A DNA stretch of 64,000 bases from Lachnospiraceae bacterium (GTDB lineage Bacteria; Bacillota; Clostridia; Lachnospirales; Lachnospiraceae). The notes below the pieces were generated by a model. The model saw only the letters and a program-made list of their open reading frames with translations. It was not told the DNA's origin and ran no database searches. A program made the position numbers and the translations under genes. Below, in pieces: positions 43,707-52,485 of this stretch. The stretch lies in the NCBI GenBank assembly GCA_028689585.1, contig JAQVCW010000004.1, positions 1 through 64,000 on the forward strand, given 5' to 3'. Each line of letters begins with the position of its first letter. Position 1 is the first letter of the stretch.

Positions 43707-46052
43707 ATGAAGCGATTATGGTATCAGACAGGATATAAAAGTGCCGGTATTGCATTGCAGGGGCTGCTGGCCGGGATTATCACGCTCTGCCTGCTGAACA
43801 TCGGATACTGGACGGAAGGCAGCCTGGGTGTCACCGAGATGGGAAAAAGCTACGAAGAAACTTCAGTTTTTCTTCAGTTGGTGACAGATACCGTGAATGA
43901 GAAGATTTCTTATGAGCAGAATAAAGAATTGTTCGAACAGAACGACCAGTATGATGAGCTGAAAGAGATCGATATCCAGCAGTATGTGGAAGGCACTGCG
44001 GACGATGTCAATCTGAATACAACTTATTATATCAGAGATCTGTTGGAATTCTATGAAACTGGCGGCCAGAAGATTCTGGCGGCCAGGATTACGGAGCTTC
44101 AGACCAGGGGGATTTCAGATCAGGAGATGGGAGAGCTTCTGGATGAAGATGCAGGGACGCTGGAGACGGTGCTTCCTATTTCGGGGAGCAGTTTGTCGGA
44201 GTATTCCAGGCTGAATCCAAATCCTTCGATTTCTCTGCTGGGATTTTATCAGGAGCTGAGCGAGACCAGCCAGGAAATCTACCAGCGCTACAAGGCTTAT
44301 CAGCTTTCCCAGGCGGAGACCGGAGGGGAAGGCAACAGTGAAGCCCCCAGCAATATCCGGTATTATATCGAAAATACAGGGACCAAAGAACGCTATACCA
44401 ATCTTGGGGTGAAAAGCTTTACCGGAGCTCAGAGAATGATACAAAACAGCGATGAACTGAATTTTCTGTATGAAGGTGAACGCAGTTTCAATATCATGGT
44501 GGCCAATACCGAGCATGTGCTCAGTGATACGGCGGCTCAGTGGTTTATCAATATGCGTTTCCTTGGACCGGGGGAGCGGGTGATTCTGGCAGTGGACCGC
44601 TCCTATTCCATCGGAGATGAGCTGCAGCAGGGATTTTATGCGTATGAGCAGAGGGAGCCGGTTCTGTTTGCCAGTGTGGCTGGAGGTGCGATTAGTCTGC
44701 TTGGGCTGCTGGCTCTGCTGATCATTTCGATTGTGACAGCAGGAAGAAAGGAAGAGAAGGGGCCCCTGGAGCTGAACGGATTTGACCAGATCCCTACGGA
44801 AATTGCGGCGGGGCTGTGTCTGATCACAGGGATAATCTGGTATCTTCTGGTAGTGCAGATCAAAGAACGGTATCTTTACACATACTTTTTCAGTCAGCTT
44901 CTGATGCTGGTGGCAGTGACTGTGGAATACTGGATTTTTCTGTTCAGTGTGCTGAGCCTGGTGCGCAGGATAAAGGCCCGGATGCTGTGGCGAAACAGTG
45001 TCAGCTATGCGGTTGCGCTGGGCTGCCGGCAGGTTTACAGCGCAAAACAGACTTCGCAGCGTCTGCTGATCGGTTATATTCTGTTTTTTGCTCTGAATTT
45101 CTTCTTTCTGCGTTTTTTTGGAGTGACCGGGATTTTTCTGGTTCTGGTGATGGATATGGCGGTTCTGCTGTATTTGATGCGGGACGTTGTGGGAAAACAG
45201 AGCGTGCGGGAAGGGCTGTCCCAGATTGCCAAGGGGCGTTTGAACTATAAAATAGACACCTCCGTATTGACAGGAGAAGCGCTGGAGATGGCAGCGGCGG
45301 TGAACGAGATGGGAGACGGGCTTGCAAAGGCGGTGGATGCGATCGTAAAAAATGAGCGTCTGAAAGCGGAGCTGATCACCAATGTATCTCATGATATTAA
45401 GACACCTTTGACTTCAATCATTAATTACGTGGATTTGCTGCAGAGGGAAAATCTTCAGAATGAAAAGGCCAGGGAATATATTGACGTTTTGAATCACAAA
45501 TCCCAGCGGCTGAAGCAGTTGACGGAGGATCTGCTGGAGGCCAGCCGGATCAATTCCGGAAATGTAGAGCTTCAGATCATAGAACTGAAGCTGCATCAGC
45601 TTCTGCAGCAGGCTTATGGTGAGTTTGCAGAACGGATGGAGGAAAATAAGCTGGAGATGGAGCTTTCTATTCCAAAGGCGCCGGTGCTGATCCAGGCAGA
45701 CGGAAGGCAGCTCTGGCGGGTATTTGAAAATCTGCTGGGTAATATGGTGAAATACTCCAAGCCGGAGACAAGGGTATCCCTTAAGCTGCAGGCGGAGGGA
45801 CAATTGGCGGTGGTCACCTTCCGCAATCAAATGAAACAGAAGCTGAACATCAGCGCCCAGGAGTTGCAGGAACGTTTCGTCCGGGGGGATCTGAGCAGAA
45901 ATACCGAGGGGAGCGGGCTGGGACTGTCCATCGCCAAGAGCCTGACCGAGCTGATGAACGGTACTTTCGAAGTGTCGCTGGAAGAGGACTTTTTTATTGT
46001 TACCCTGAATTTTGAATGCAAAAATAATGAGGGTGTCACTTCTAAAAATTAA
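43707..46052 (+). CDS. Large sensor histidine kinase
   Basis: This 781-residue kinase partners the preceding regulator. It has an N-terminal helix (about 13-32), a long extracytoplasmic sensor (about 40-315), several membrane helices (about 325-485), and the HisKA box ELITNVSHDIKTPLTSIINY with H562. The ATPase domain has the N-box VFENLLGNMVKYS and EGSGLGLSIAKSLTE, but the usual D-x-G-x-G box is replaced by a non-glycine sequence, as in some clostridial relatives. The sensor domain is not recognised. It belongs to the VanS-like group. Confidence 0.93.
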   Translation: MKRLWYQTGYKSAGIALQGLLAGIITLCLLNIGYWTEGSLGVTEMGKSYEETSVFLQLVTDTVNEKISYEQNKELFEQNDQYDELKEIDIQQYVEGTADDVNLNTTYYIRDLLEFYETGGQKILAARITELQTRGISDQEMGELLDEDAGTLETVLPISGSSLSEYSRLNPNPSISLLGFYQELSETSQEIYQRYKAYQLSQAETGGEGNSEAPSNIRYYIENTGTKERYTNLGVKSFTGAQRMIQNSDELNFLYEGERSFNIMVANTEHVLSDTAAQWFINMRFLGPGERVILAVDRSYSIGDELQQGFYAYEQREPVLFASVAGGAISLLGLLALLIISIVTAGRKEEKGPLELNGFDQIPTEIAAGLCLITGIIWYLLVVQIKERYLYTYFFSQLLMLVAVTVEYWIFLFSVLSLVRRIKARMLWRNSVSYAVALGCRQVYSAKQTSQRLLIGYILFFALNFFFLRFFGVTGIFLVLVMDMAVLLYLMRDVVGKQSVREGLSQIAKGRLNYKIDTSVLTGEALEMAAAVNEMGDGLAKAVDAIVKNERLKAELITNVSHDIKTPLTSIINYVDLLQRENLQNEKAREYIDVLNHKSQRLKQLTEDLLEASRINSGNVELQIIELKLHQLLQQAYGEFAERMEENKLEMELSIPKAPVLIQADGRQLWRVFENLLGNMVKYSKPETRVSLKLQAEGQLAVVTFRNQMKQKLNISAQELQERFVRGDLSRNTEGSGLGLSIAKSLTELMNGTFEVSLEEDFFIVTLNFECKNNEGVTSKN

Positions 46053-46118
46053 AAGAAAAGAAAGAAAAAAGGGTATTTTGGAATATCTAAAAAAATTATG
46101 AACTCTGTGCTACTCGTA

Positions 46119-46147
46119 TTGACACAAAAAAGTTTTAGGTTTACCAT
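46119..46147 (+). promoter_or_regulatory. Possible promoter upstream of the 46203 gene
   Basis: TTGACA at 46119-46124 is perfect; a 17-nt spacer leads to TACCAT at 46142-46147, two mismatches from TATAAT. A hairpin CCGGCAG-CGGTAAA-CTGCCGG lies about 20 nt downstream in the leader. Confidence 0.4.
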
Positions 46148-46202
46148 ATTCTTCAGAAGCCGGCAGCGGTAAACTGCCGGGATGGAAAGGTGGACCCCTA
46201 TT

Positions 46203-46598
46203 ATGAAAGAAAAGTTTATGAGGTTTATGAGCGGAAGATACGGCACAGATGAGTTTTCCAAATTTTTGCAAATTGCAGCAGTGGTCTGTATGGTGTTAAA
46301 TCTGTTTGTGAGAAACGGCATCCTGAATACCGCGGTGCTGCTGCTGTTGGTCTATGTGTATTTTCGTATGTTTTCTAAAAATATTCAGAAGCGTTATGGG
46401 GAGAATATAAAGTATCTGGAGCTGAAGGACAAGTTTTTCTCCGTTTTCCGGAAAGAAAAGAATATGGCGGAGGACCGGAAAACAAATCACATTTATAAAT
46501 GTCCGAATTGCAAACAGAAGATCCGTGTGCCAAAGGGCAAAGGGAAGATCTGTATTACCTGCCCTAAGTGTAAAACGGAGTTCACCAAGAAGAGCTGA
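46203..46598 (+). CDS. Small membrane protein with C-terminal zinc ribbon
   Basis: This 131-residue protein has two hydrophobic segments (about residues 20-40 and 45-60) and a cytoplasmic tail with a zinc ribbon, CPNCKQKIRVPKGKGKIC followed by CPKC (about residues 98-125). No family name is assigned with confidence. The start at 46203 is preferred because GAAAGGTGG lies about 9 nt upstream. It heads the unit with the DUF5685 and J-domain genes; the zinc ribbon may contact RNA, DNA or a partner protein. Confidence 0.75.
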   Translation: MKEKFMRFMSGRYGTDEFSKFLQIAAVVCMVLNLFVRNGILNTAVLLLLVYVYFRMFSKNIQKRYGENIKYLELKDKFFSVFRKEKNMAEDRKTNHIYKCPNCKQKIRVPKGKGKICITCPKCKTEFTKKS

Positions 46599-46717
46599 AG
46601 AGCCGCCCTCTGAATGGGGCAGGACAGGTCGGGACTGGTGCAGCTCTTGACCGGGCCGTGGGGAAGGCCGCTGAGACACTGTGCCAGGGAGGCAGCCGCT
46701 TCCGGGAGAAAAAATAT

Positions 46718-47578
46718 ATGTTTGGATATATCTGTATTAATCAGCCGGAGCTGAAAATAAAGGATTATGAGACATACCGCGGTTATTACTGCGGTCTTTG
46801 TCATAATTTACACAAACGCTATGGACGAATTGGCCAGATGCTGTTAAACTATGATATGACTTTTCTGATTATTCTGCTGTCAGGATTGTATGAACCGGAG
46901 GAGGCGGAGTGCAGACGCCGCTGTATTCAGCATCCGGTAAAGGAGCATGTGCAGATCCGCAATGAGATTACGGATTATGCAGCGGATATGAATATACTGT
47001 TGTCCTACCAGAAGGCACTGGATGACTGGAAAGACGAGCACAGCCAGCCAAAAAGGGTACTGGCTGCTTCTTTGCGTAAAGATTATGGAAGACTGCGGAA
47101 GCAGTATTCAAGGCAGGCAAAGACACTGGAACAGTGCATTCGGAAACTTTCCGAAGCAGAAGAAAATAAGTCAGAGGATATCGACTACGTGGCAGGACTC
47201 ACCGGCAGGTTTTTGGGTGAGATGATGGTATGGAAAGAAGATATCTGGCAGGAGGAGCTTAGAATGCTGGGCTTCTACCTGGGGAAATTTGTATATTTAA
47301 TGGATGCCTTTGAAGATATGGAGAAGGATGAAAAGCAGGGGAATTATAATATTTTCCTCATTCTGAAGGAAAAGCATCCTGAAAATTACCAGAAAGCGGC
47401 AGAAGCGATTCTGACAGATATGATGGCGGAGTGCTCGAAAGTATTCGAACGGCTTCCCATTATCAAAAGGGCGGAAATCCTGCGTAATATTATATATTCC
47501 GGGGTCTGGTGCAAATATGCAGTGATTCTGGAGAAGCGAAGCAGCAAAGTGAAAAAAGAAATTGAGGAAAAAGAATGA
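46718..47578 (+). CDS. DUF5685-family protein
   Basis: This 286-residue protein matches the clostridial DUF5685 type, of unknown function. It begins [20 protein letters not shown] and has the Cys pair YYCGLCHNL near residue 25, then a helical region with repeated Asp/Glu ([19 protein letters not shown] near 195-215). That acidic motif resembles metal-binding helices seen in prenyl-synthase-like folds, but catalysis is not established. It overlaps the J-domain gene by 4 nt, so the two are made together. GGGAG lies about 10 nt before the ATG. Confidence 0.8.
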   Translation: MFGYICINQPELKIKDYETYRGYYCGLCHNLHKRYGRIGQMLLNYDMTFLIILLSGLYEPEEAECRRRCIQHPVKEHVQIRNEITDYAADMNILLSYQKALDDWKDEHSQPKRVLAASLRKDYGRLRKQYSRQAKTLEQCIRKLSEAEENKSEDIDYVAGLTGRFLGEMMVWKEDIWQEELRMLGFYLGKFVYLMDAFEDMEKDEKQGNYNIFLILKEKHPENYQKAAEAILTDMMAECSKVFERLPIIKRAEILRNIIYSGVWCKYAVILEKRSSKVKKEIEEKE

Positions 47579-48297
47579 GAAATCCATATGAGATTTTAGG
47601 GATTCCGACAAATGCGTCAGATGATGAGATAAAGAAAGCGTACCGTTCTATGAGCCGGAAGTACCATCCGGATGCAAATGTAAATAATCCGAATAAGGCA
47701 CAGGCAGAGGAAAAATTTAAAGAAATCCAGCAGGCTTACCAGCAGATCATGAAGGAAAAAGAGCAGGGATATTCCGGCTATGGAAGCGGCCAGAGCGGAA
47801 GTCAGGGCAGCAGCCAGGGACAGAGCGCATATGATGATTTTGGCGGCTTCGGAGGTTTTGGCGGCTTCGGTGGCTTTGGCGGTTTTGGCGGATATGGCCA
47901 GCGTCAGGCGGACACCAGCTATACAGAGGAAGATGTGCGGATGCAGGCTGCTGTGAATTACATTAACAGCAGACATTATCAGGAGGCCCTGCATGTTTTA
48001 TCTGAATTGAAGGATCGTACCGCCAGATGGTATTATCTGAGTGCTTTGGCGAATTCCGGTCTGGGAAACAACGTGACGGCAAAGGAACACGCTGCTATGG
48101 CAGCGCAGATGGAACCGGGAAATCAGCAGTATCAGCAGCTTGTCCAGCAGTTGGAGCATGGCGGCCAGTGGTACCGGAGCATGGGAGATTCCTACGGAAG
48201 TCCGCTGGATGGCAGCGGAGACTGGTGTATGCGGCTGTGTATGCTGAATGCATTCTGTAGCTGCTGCTGTCCGGGTGTGCGTGTCTGCGGATGCTAA
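47575..48297 (+). CDS. J-domain protein with Gly-Phe linker and Cys-rich tail
   Basis: This 240-residue protein starts with a complete J domain (residues 1-68; HPD in KYHPDANVN), the part of DnaJ that stimulates DnaK. A Gly/Ser/Gln linker contains repeated FGG units (about 88-107), then a helical TPR-like region (about 118-200). The last 25 residues hold nine cysteines, ending [13 protein letters not shown]. It lacks the DnaJ zinc finger and substrate domains, so it is a specialised co-chaperone. The start overlaps the DUF5685 stop as ATGA. The tail may bind metal or be lipidated or oxidised; none of this is shown. Confidence 0.85.
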   Translation: MRNPYEILGIPTNASDDEIKKAYRSMSRKYHPDANVNNPNKAQAEEKFKEIQQAYQQIMKEKEQGYSGYGSGQSGSQGSSQGQSAYDDFGGFGGFGGFGGFGGFGGYGQRQADTSYTEEDVRMQAAVNYINSRHYQEALHVLSELKDRTARWYYLSALANSGLGNNVTAKEHAAMAAQMEPGNQQYQQLVQQLEHGGQWYRSMGDSYGSPLDGSGDWCMRLCMLNAFCSCCCPGVRVCGC

Positions 48298-48625
48298 TAA
48301 GGGCGCGAAAGCTTTTAGAGGGGAGAAGGCTCTCTAAGGGCGTGAAAGCTTTCAGAGGGCCGATGATTCTCTAAGGGCGTGAAAGCTTTCAGAGGGCCGA
48401 AGGTTTTTCTAAGGGCGTGAAAGCTTTCGGAGGGCTGAAGGTTTTCTAAGGGCGCGAAAGTTTTCAGAGGGCCGAAGGTTTTCTAAGGGAGTGAAAGCTT
48501 TCAGAGGGCCGAAGGTTTTCTAAGGGAGTGAAAGTTTTCAGAGGTGAGAAGGCTCTCTAAGGGCGTGAAAGTTTTCAGAGGACCGAAGGTTTTCTAAGAG
48601 TGCCGATGATTCTATAAGGGTTTAA
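48298..48625. repeat. 37-bp tandem array, eight full units plus degenerate copies
   Basis: Eight contiguous units (48298-48594) of 37 nt, one with an inserted T, begin TAAGGGCGTG and contain the palindrome GAAAGCTTTC followed by AGAGGGCCGAAGG. A degenerate copy follows at 48595. Units 1 and 7 share GGGAGAAGG-type variants. There are no spacers, so this is not a CRISPR array. The period is not a multiple of three and every frame has stops, so it is non-coding. It fills the interval between the J-domain gene and cobT. Confidence 0.93.
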
Positions 48626-48665
48626 AAAAATAAAGATCGGAAAGATCAGGATAAGAAGGAAGATT

Positions 48666-49727
48666 ATGCTACATTTAGAGGAAGCGATATCGGGGATTGG
48701 ACCGATTGATCGGGAGAAGATGGAGGAAGCCTGGAAACACTGGGATTCTCTGTGCAAGCCGCTGCGCGGCCTGGGCAGGCTGGAAGAGATGGTGGTCAGG
48801 CTGGCCGGAATACAGGGAACTGCCACTCCAGAGTGCAGCAAACGTGCGGTGGTGATCATGGGAGCCGATAATGGTGTGGTGGAAGAAGGCGTCAGTCAAA
48901 CCGGGAGTGAGGTGACAGCTCAGGTTCTGGAAAACATGGGTGAGAAGAAAAGCAGTGTCTGTGTTATGTCCAGGATTCTGAATGCGGATGTGATACCGGT
49001 TAACATTGGTATGAATACGGATGGCAGACATCCGGCGGTCCGCAATCTGGTGGTGCGCCATGGAACCGGTAATATTGCGAAGGGTCCGGCCATGAGCCGG
49101 GGGGAATGTATTCAGGCCATTGAGACAGGAATTTCGGTGACAGGAGAGTTAAAAGAGCAGGGATATGATCTGGTTCTCACCGGAGAGATGGGGATTGGCA
49201 ATACCACCACCAGCTCCGCCTGTGCCGCTGTTCTTTTTCAAAAAGAGGCAGAGTATGTGACCGGACGGGGAGCAGGCCTGTCCAGTGATGGACTGAATCA
49301 CAAGATTCAGGTGATTAAGCAGGCGATTCGGGTGAACTGTCCGGATCCGGCGGATCCTCTGGATGTGATTGCAAAGGTTGGAGGTCTGGATATCGCCGGG
49401 ATGGTGGGATGCTTTCTTGGGGCAGCCTATTACCATATGCCGGTGTTTATTGATGGGCTTATTTCAGGGATTGCTGCTTATGCGGCAAAGATTCTGTGCC
49501 CTTTCGCCATGGAATATATGTATGCTTCTCATTGCTCGGCAGAGCCTGCCGGCAAAATGGTTCTGGATGAACTGGGACTGGAGCCTCTTTTATATGCAGG
49601 AATGCATCTGGGAGAAGGAACCGGCGCGGCGGCGGTGCTGCCTTTGCTGGATCAGGCGCTGAATGTATATTATGGTCTTCCCAGCTTTTCCGATGGAAAG
49701 GTTGAGGATTATAAACATTTAAAGTAA
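48666..49727 (+). CDS. cobT: Nicotinate-nucleotide-dimethylbenzimidazole phosphoribosyltransferase
   Basis: This 353-residue enzyme attaches a lower-ligand base such as dimethylbenzimidazole to ribose phosphate for cobamide synthesis. The GADNGVVEEGVSQTGSEVT motif, GEMGIGNTTTSSA and the catalytic Glu in HLGEGTGAA (near residue 315) are characteristic. No other cobamide genes are near, which suggests salvage or remodelling of corrinoids. No cobalamin riboswitch was recognised in the leader, which consists of the tandem array. AAGGAAG lies before the ATG. Confidence 0.95.
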   Translation: MLHLEEAISGIGPIDREKMEEAWKHWDSLCKPLRGLGRLEEMVVRLAGIQGTATPECSKRAVVIMGADNGVVEEGVSQTGSEVTAQVLENMGEKKSSVCVMSRILNADVIPVNIGMNTDGRHPAVRNLVVRHGTGNIAKGPAMSRGECIQAIETGISVTGELKEQGYDLVLTGEMGIGNTTTSSACAAVLFQKEAEYVTGRGAGLSSDGLNHKIQVIKQAIRVNCPDPADPLDVIAKVGGLDIAGMVGCFLGAAYYHMPVFIDGLISGIAAYAAKILCPFAMEYMYASHCSAEPAGKMVLDELGLEPLLYAGMHLGEGTGAAAVLPLLDQALNVYYGLPSFSDGKVEDYKHLK

Positions 49728-49739
49728 GGAGGAAAAAAT

Positions 49740-50489
49740 ATGTCAGAATTGCAGCCGCATATTCGGTGCGGAAAAGAAGATGCAGCCAGATATGCTGTTT
49801 TGCCGGGGGATCCCCAGAGAGTGGAACGGGTAAAAGCGTTTTTGGATGATCCAAAGGATATTGCATTCAACCGGGAGCATAAGAGTGCCAGCGGATATTA
49901 CAAAGGAGTCAAGGTGATGGTGGTTTCCACTGGTATGGGCGGAGCTTCTACCGGTATTGCAGTGGAAGAGCTGCGCAGGATCGGCGTGGAAGCGATGATC
50001 CGGATTGGAAGCTGTGGAGCTCTGGATAAAAAAATTCATCTGGGCGATCTGCTTCTGGTAAATGGAGCGGTGAGAGACGAGGGCGCTTCAAAAGCCTATA
50101 TTGATCCTGTTTTCCCGGCAGTTCCGGATACGGAGCTTCTGATTGAGGTGATCAGGGCGGCAGAAAAAAATGGTTTTCCACACCATGTAGGAATTGCCAG
50201 AAGCCATGACAGCTTTTATACGGATCGGGAAGATGATATTGATGCATACTGGGCGCAGCGGAAGGTGCTGGGAGCAGATATGGAGACGGCGGCGCTGCTT
50301 ACCATTGGTACTCTGCGTGGAATAAAGACAGCTTCCATTCTGAATAATGTGGTGGAATACGAGCAGGACCTCGAAAACAGCATTAATGAATATGTGGATG
50401 GGGAATCCGCGGTAAGCCGTGGGGAGCGAAACGAGATTATTGCTGCGCTGGAGGCGTTTGTGGCGCTGGAAGCAAAAAGAAATGCATAA
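49740..50489 (+). CDS. Uridine phosphorylase-like nucleoside phosphorylase
   Basis: This 249-residue enzyme belongs to the NP-1 nucleoside phosphorylase family and should cleave a nucleoside with phosphate to give a base and ribose 1-phosphate. Motifs are AVLPGDPQRVERV, RIGSCGALD and the active-site ADMETAALL near residue 182. The pattern is closest to uridine phosphorylase; purine specificity is less likely. It starts 12 nt after cobT with AAGGAGG upstream, so the two form one unit, perhaps recycling ribosyl groups. Confidence 0.88.
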   Translation: MSELQPHIRCGKEDAARYAVLPGDPQRVERVKAFLDDPKDIAFNREHKSASGYYKGVKVMVVSTGMGGASTGIAVEELRRIGVEAMIRIGSCGALDKKIHLGDLLLVNGAVRDEGASKAYIDPVFPAVPDTELLIEVIRAAEKNGFPHHVGIARSHDSFYTDREDDIDAYWAQRKVLGADMETAALLTIGTLRGIKTASILNNVVEYEQDLENSINEYVDGESAVSRGERNEIIAALEAFVALEAKRNA

Positions 50490-50539
50490 TTAACAGGATG
50501 CCGCCCTGCTTATGGCCTGTGCGGGCATCCGGCGGGACT

Positions 50540-50722
50540 GCAGAGGCGCGCACGGGTTTTGTCATGCGAAGCATGATGCGCGCCTCACAGCAAGAACGCA
50601 GAGGCGCGCACGGGTTTTGTCATGCGAAGCATGACGCGCGCCTCACAGCAAGAACGCAGAGGCGCGCACAGGTTTTGTCATGCGAAGCATGACGTGTGCC
50701 TCACAGCAAGAATGCAGAGGCG
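50540..50722. repeat. 58-bp tandem array with nested hairpins
   Basis: Three full 58-bp units begin at 50540, 50598 and 50656, and a 9-nt partial unit at 50714. Each contains an outer stem GAGGCGCGC/GCGCGCCTC and an inner hairpin GTCATGC-GAA-GCATGAC. In the third unit both outer arms change together (GCGCGCAC to GTGTGCC), which keeps pairing. It lies between the convergent phosphorylase and DUF2284 genes and could act as a terminator or a REP-like element. Confidence 0.93.
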
Positions 50723-50730
50723 TTCCTGAG

Positions 50731-51270
50731 TCAGTCAAATACATACATTCCAAAATAGGCCACCAGACCGGGGCCAAGGTCGTAGTCCCAGTTCAGGGAG
50801 TCGGCTAACTGCTGGACGTAGATGCAGTAGGCGGAGACACAGGAGGCCTTCAGGTCGGGGAAGCGACAGGGTTCGTTCTTTACGATGGAACATTCGGGGC
50901 AGATACTGCAGCCGCTGGCGGCGATCATAAATCCATTTCTGTTTTCTTCCGGTATTTCTTTTATAAAATCCCGTATCATGGCATTATGTTTTTTCTTATC
51001 TTTTTTCAGTAGCGCTTTGTCCTCCAGATCGGGAATTTCCCAGATGGACTGAAGAAAAAAGGCATGTTTGCGGGCCAGAACCCGTTCTTTCATTTCGTCG
51101 GTGGTACCGCAGGCCGGAGGGCAGGCATAATTGACACCGTACATTCCACAGGAGTTATCTTCGCAGCAGATGCGAAACTCCGGTCTGAAAATAATTTGTT
51201 TTGTATCAATCAGTGCAGCGGCCGAGAAACCAAGGCTGGCTGCTTTTTCTATGAGAATTTTTTCATTCAT
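50731..51270 (-). CDS. DUF2284 metal-binding protein
   Basis: This 179-residue Cys-rich protein matches DUF2284, predicted to bind metal or an iron-sulfur centre. Cysteines are arranged as CCEDNSC near residue 36, YACPPAC near 49-53 and SGCSICPECS near 121-128, with further Cys at about 136 and 147. No enzymatic role is established. It is downstream of the IclR gene on the same strand, 50 nt apart. Confidence 0.87.
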   Translation of the reverse strand: MNEKILIEKAASLGFSAAALIDTKQIIFRPEFRICCEDNSCGMYGVNYACPPACGTTDEMKERVLARKHAFFLQSIWEIPDLEDKALLKKDKKKHNAMIRDFIKEIPEENRNGFMIAASGCSICPECSIVKNEPCRFPDLKASCVSAYCIYVQQLADSLNWDYDLGPGLVAYFGMYVFD

Positions 51271-51320
51271 ATCATTCTATTCCTTTGTCAGTGTATTTGG
51301 AGCGTCTGAAGACGCAAAAT

Positions 51321-52103
51321 TCAAAGCAGCGAAGCTGCATCAGTAATATGAAATTCGTCCAGGTTTTGTTCTGCCATTATTTTTAATTTTTTCAGCAGCG
51401 CACGCGTCTGTGCCTTTTTTTCTTCTGTGGCCCGATAGGCAGGAATGCATACGCTGACGGCTGCAATAATCTTATTTTTATTGCGAAGGGAAACAGCGAT
51501 GCACAAAATTCCTTCCGTGAGTTCCGAAAATTCATAGGCAAAGCCGGTGCGGCGGACTTCCTGCAGCGTCTGAAAGAGAGTATCCATGGAGGTGATGGTG
51601 GTAGGCGTGTAAGAAGCCAGGCCGTCCGGATATAAGGCCTCCAGTTCTTTTCTGGTGCAGTCACAGATGAGAGCTTTTCCTATCCCGGTGCAGTAAGCGG
51701 GCAGAGTCTGCCCCACATGGGAACGCAGTGTGATAGGATTGTCTGCCTCTGTCTTTGCCACATATAATATGCTGTTGCCTGAGAGGATGCCAAGATGGCA
51801 GGTTTCACCGCAGGCCTGCACCAGTTGTTTCATGCAGCTTCGGATGAAATCAAAGGAGGAATGGGCGCTTTCATAGGCGCTTCCGACAAAATAAGTGTTC
51901 TGCCCGATGTGGTACTGTCCGGTCGATGCGTTTAAAAGCAGAAAATGCCGGTTTTCCATTGTGTGGACAATGGGAAAAAGGCTGCTTTTTGGTGCATTAA
52001 GAAGCCGGGACAGTTCCGCTAAGGTGTACCCGTCTTTGCTGCGGGAGATTAACTCCAGAATTTCTAGAACCCGGAGGGTGGAGCGGTGTTCCGTGGATGC
52101 CAT
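51321..52103 (-). CDS. IclR-family transcriptional regulator
   Basis: This 260-residue regulator has an N-terminal winged helix (about residues 10-65; TLAELSRLLNAPKSSLFPIVHT) and a C-terminal effector-binding domain (about 85-255; LRSHVGQTLPAYCTGIGKAL and GFAYEFSELTEGILCIAV). IclR relatives such as KdgR control sugar-acid use, and eda-kdgK are the next genes on the opposite strand, so control of them is likely. The start at 52103 is chosen because AAAGGAG precedes it and the domain begins there; a longer frame runs into the inverted repeat. The effector may be KDG or a related acid. Confidence 0.9.
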   Translation of the reverse strand: MASTEHRSTLRVLEILELISRSKDGYTLAELSRLLNAPKSSLFPIVHTMENRHFLLLNASTGQYHIGQNTYFVGSAYESAHSSFDFIRSCMKQLVQACGETCHLGILSGNSILYVAKTEADNPITLRSHVGQTLPAYCTGIGKALICDCTRKELEALYPDGLASYTPTTITSMDTLFQTLQEVRRTGFAYEFSELTEGILCIAVSLRNKNKIIAAVSVCIPAYRATEEKKAQTRALLKKLKIMAEQNLDEFHITDAASLL

Positions 52104-52145
52104 AGGGATATTTTCTCCTTTGTGTTTTTTTGAATAATCGATAGT

Positions 52146-52475
52146 TACAGTTCCGCTTTGGAATGAGGACGCTTCCCGGCAGACTGCCCTGGGTATGTCC
52201 CGGGGGCTGTTTCGAAGGTCAAGAGCATCTAAGGCTTCTGCAAGGTACCCCAAAAGCAGGAATTGGGAGCCATAACTCACCTTCGGCTCAGACAAATGAC
52301 TCCCAATTCCATGGGGTGCCTTACAGAAGCCAAGATGCTACCTTCGTCTCTGCGAGACTCCGTGTTCTCGATTGCTTTGCAATCGGAACATATTTAGACC
52401 TTCTGCAAATGCCCCCCGGGACATACCCGGGGCAGCCTCCCGGGAAGCTGTGCATCAAGTAAAGGCGGAACCGTA
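52146..52475. repeat. Long inverted repeat, ~330 bp (family member 2)
   Basis: Arms pair over most of their length: GTTCCGC with GCGGAAC, CCCGGG-rich blocks, GGCTTCTG with CAGAAGCC and GGAATTGGGAG with CTCCCAATTCC. The right arm carries two extra hairpins (GTCTC-TGC-GAGAC and GATTGC-TTT-GCAATC) with no partner on the left. The apical loop, on the minus strand, reads TCTGAGCCGAAGGTGAGTT, close to the loop of the 28266-28500 repeat. It has no coding capacity and lies between the divergent IclR and eda genes. Confidence 0.85.
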
Positions 52476-52485
52476 ACAAACAATA

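Noticed and set aside
48298-48625. CRISPR array
   Set aside because: The 37-bp units are contiguous, with no unique spacers, and no cas genes are near.
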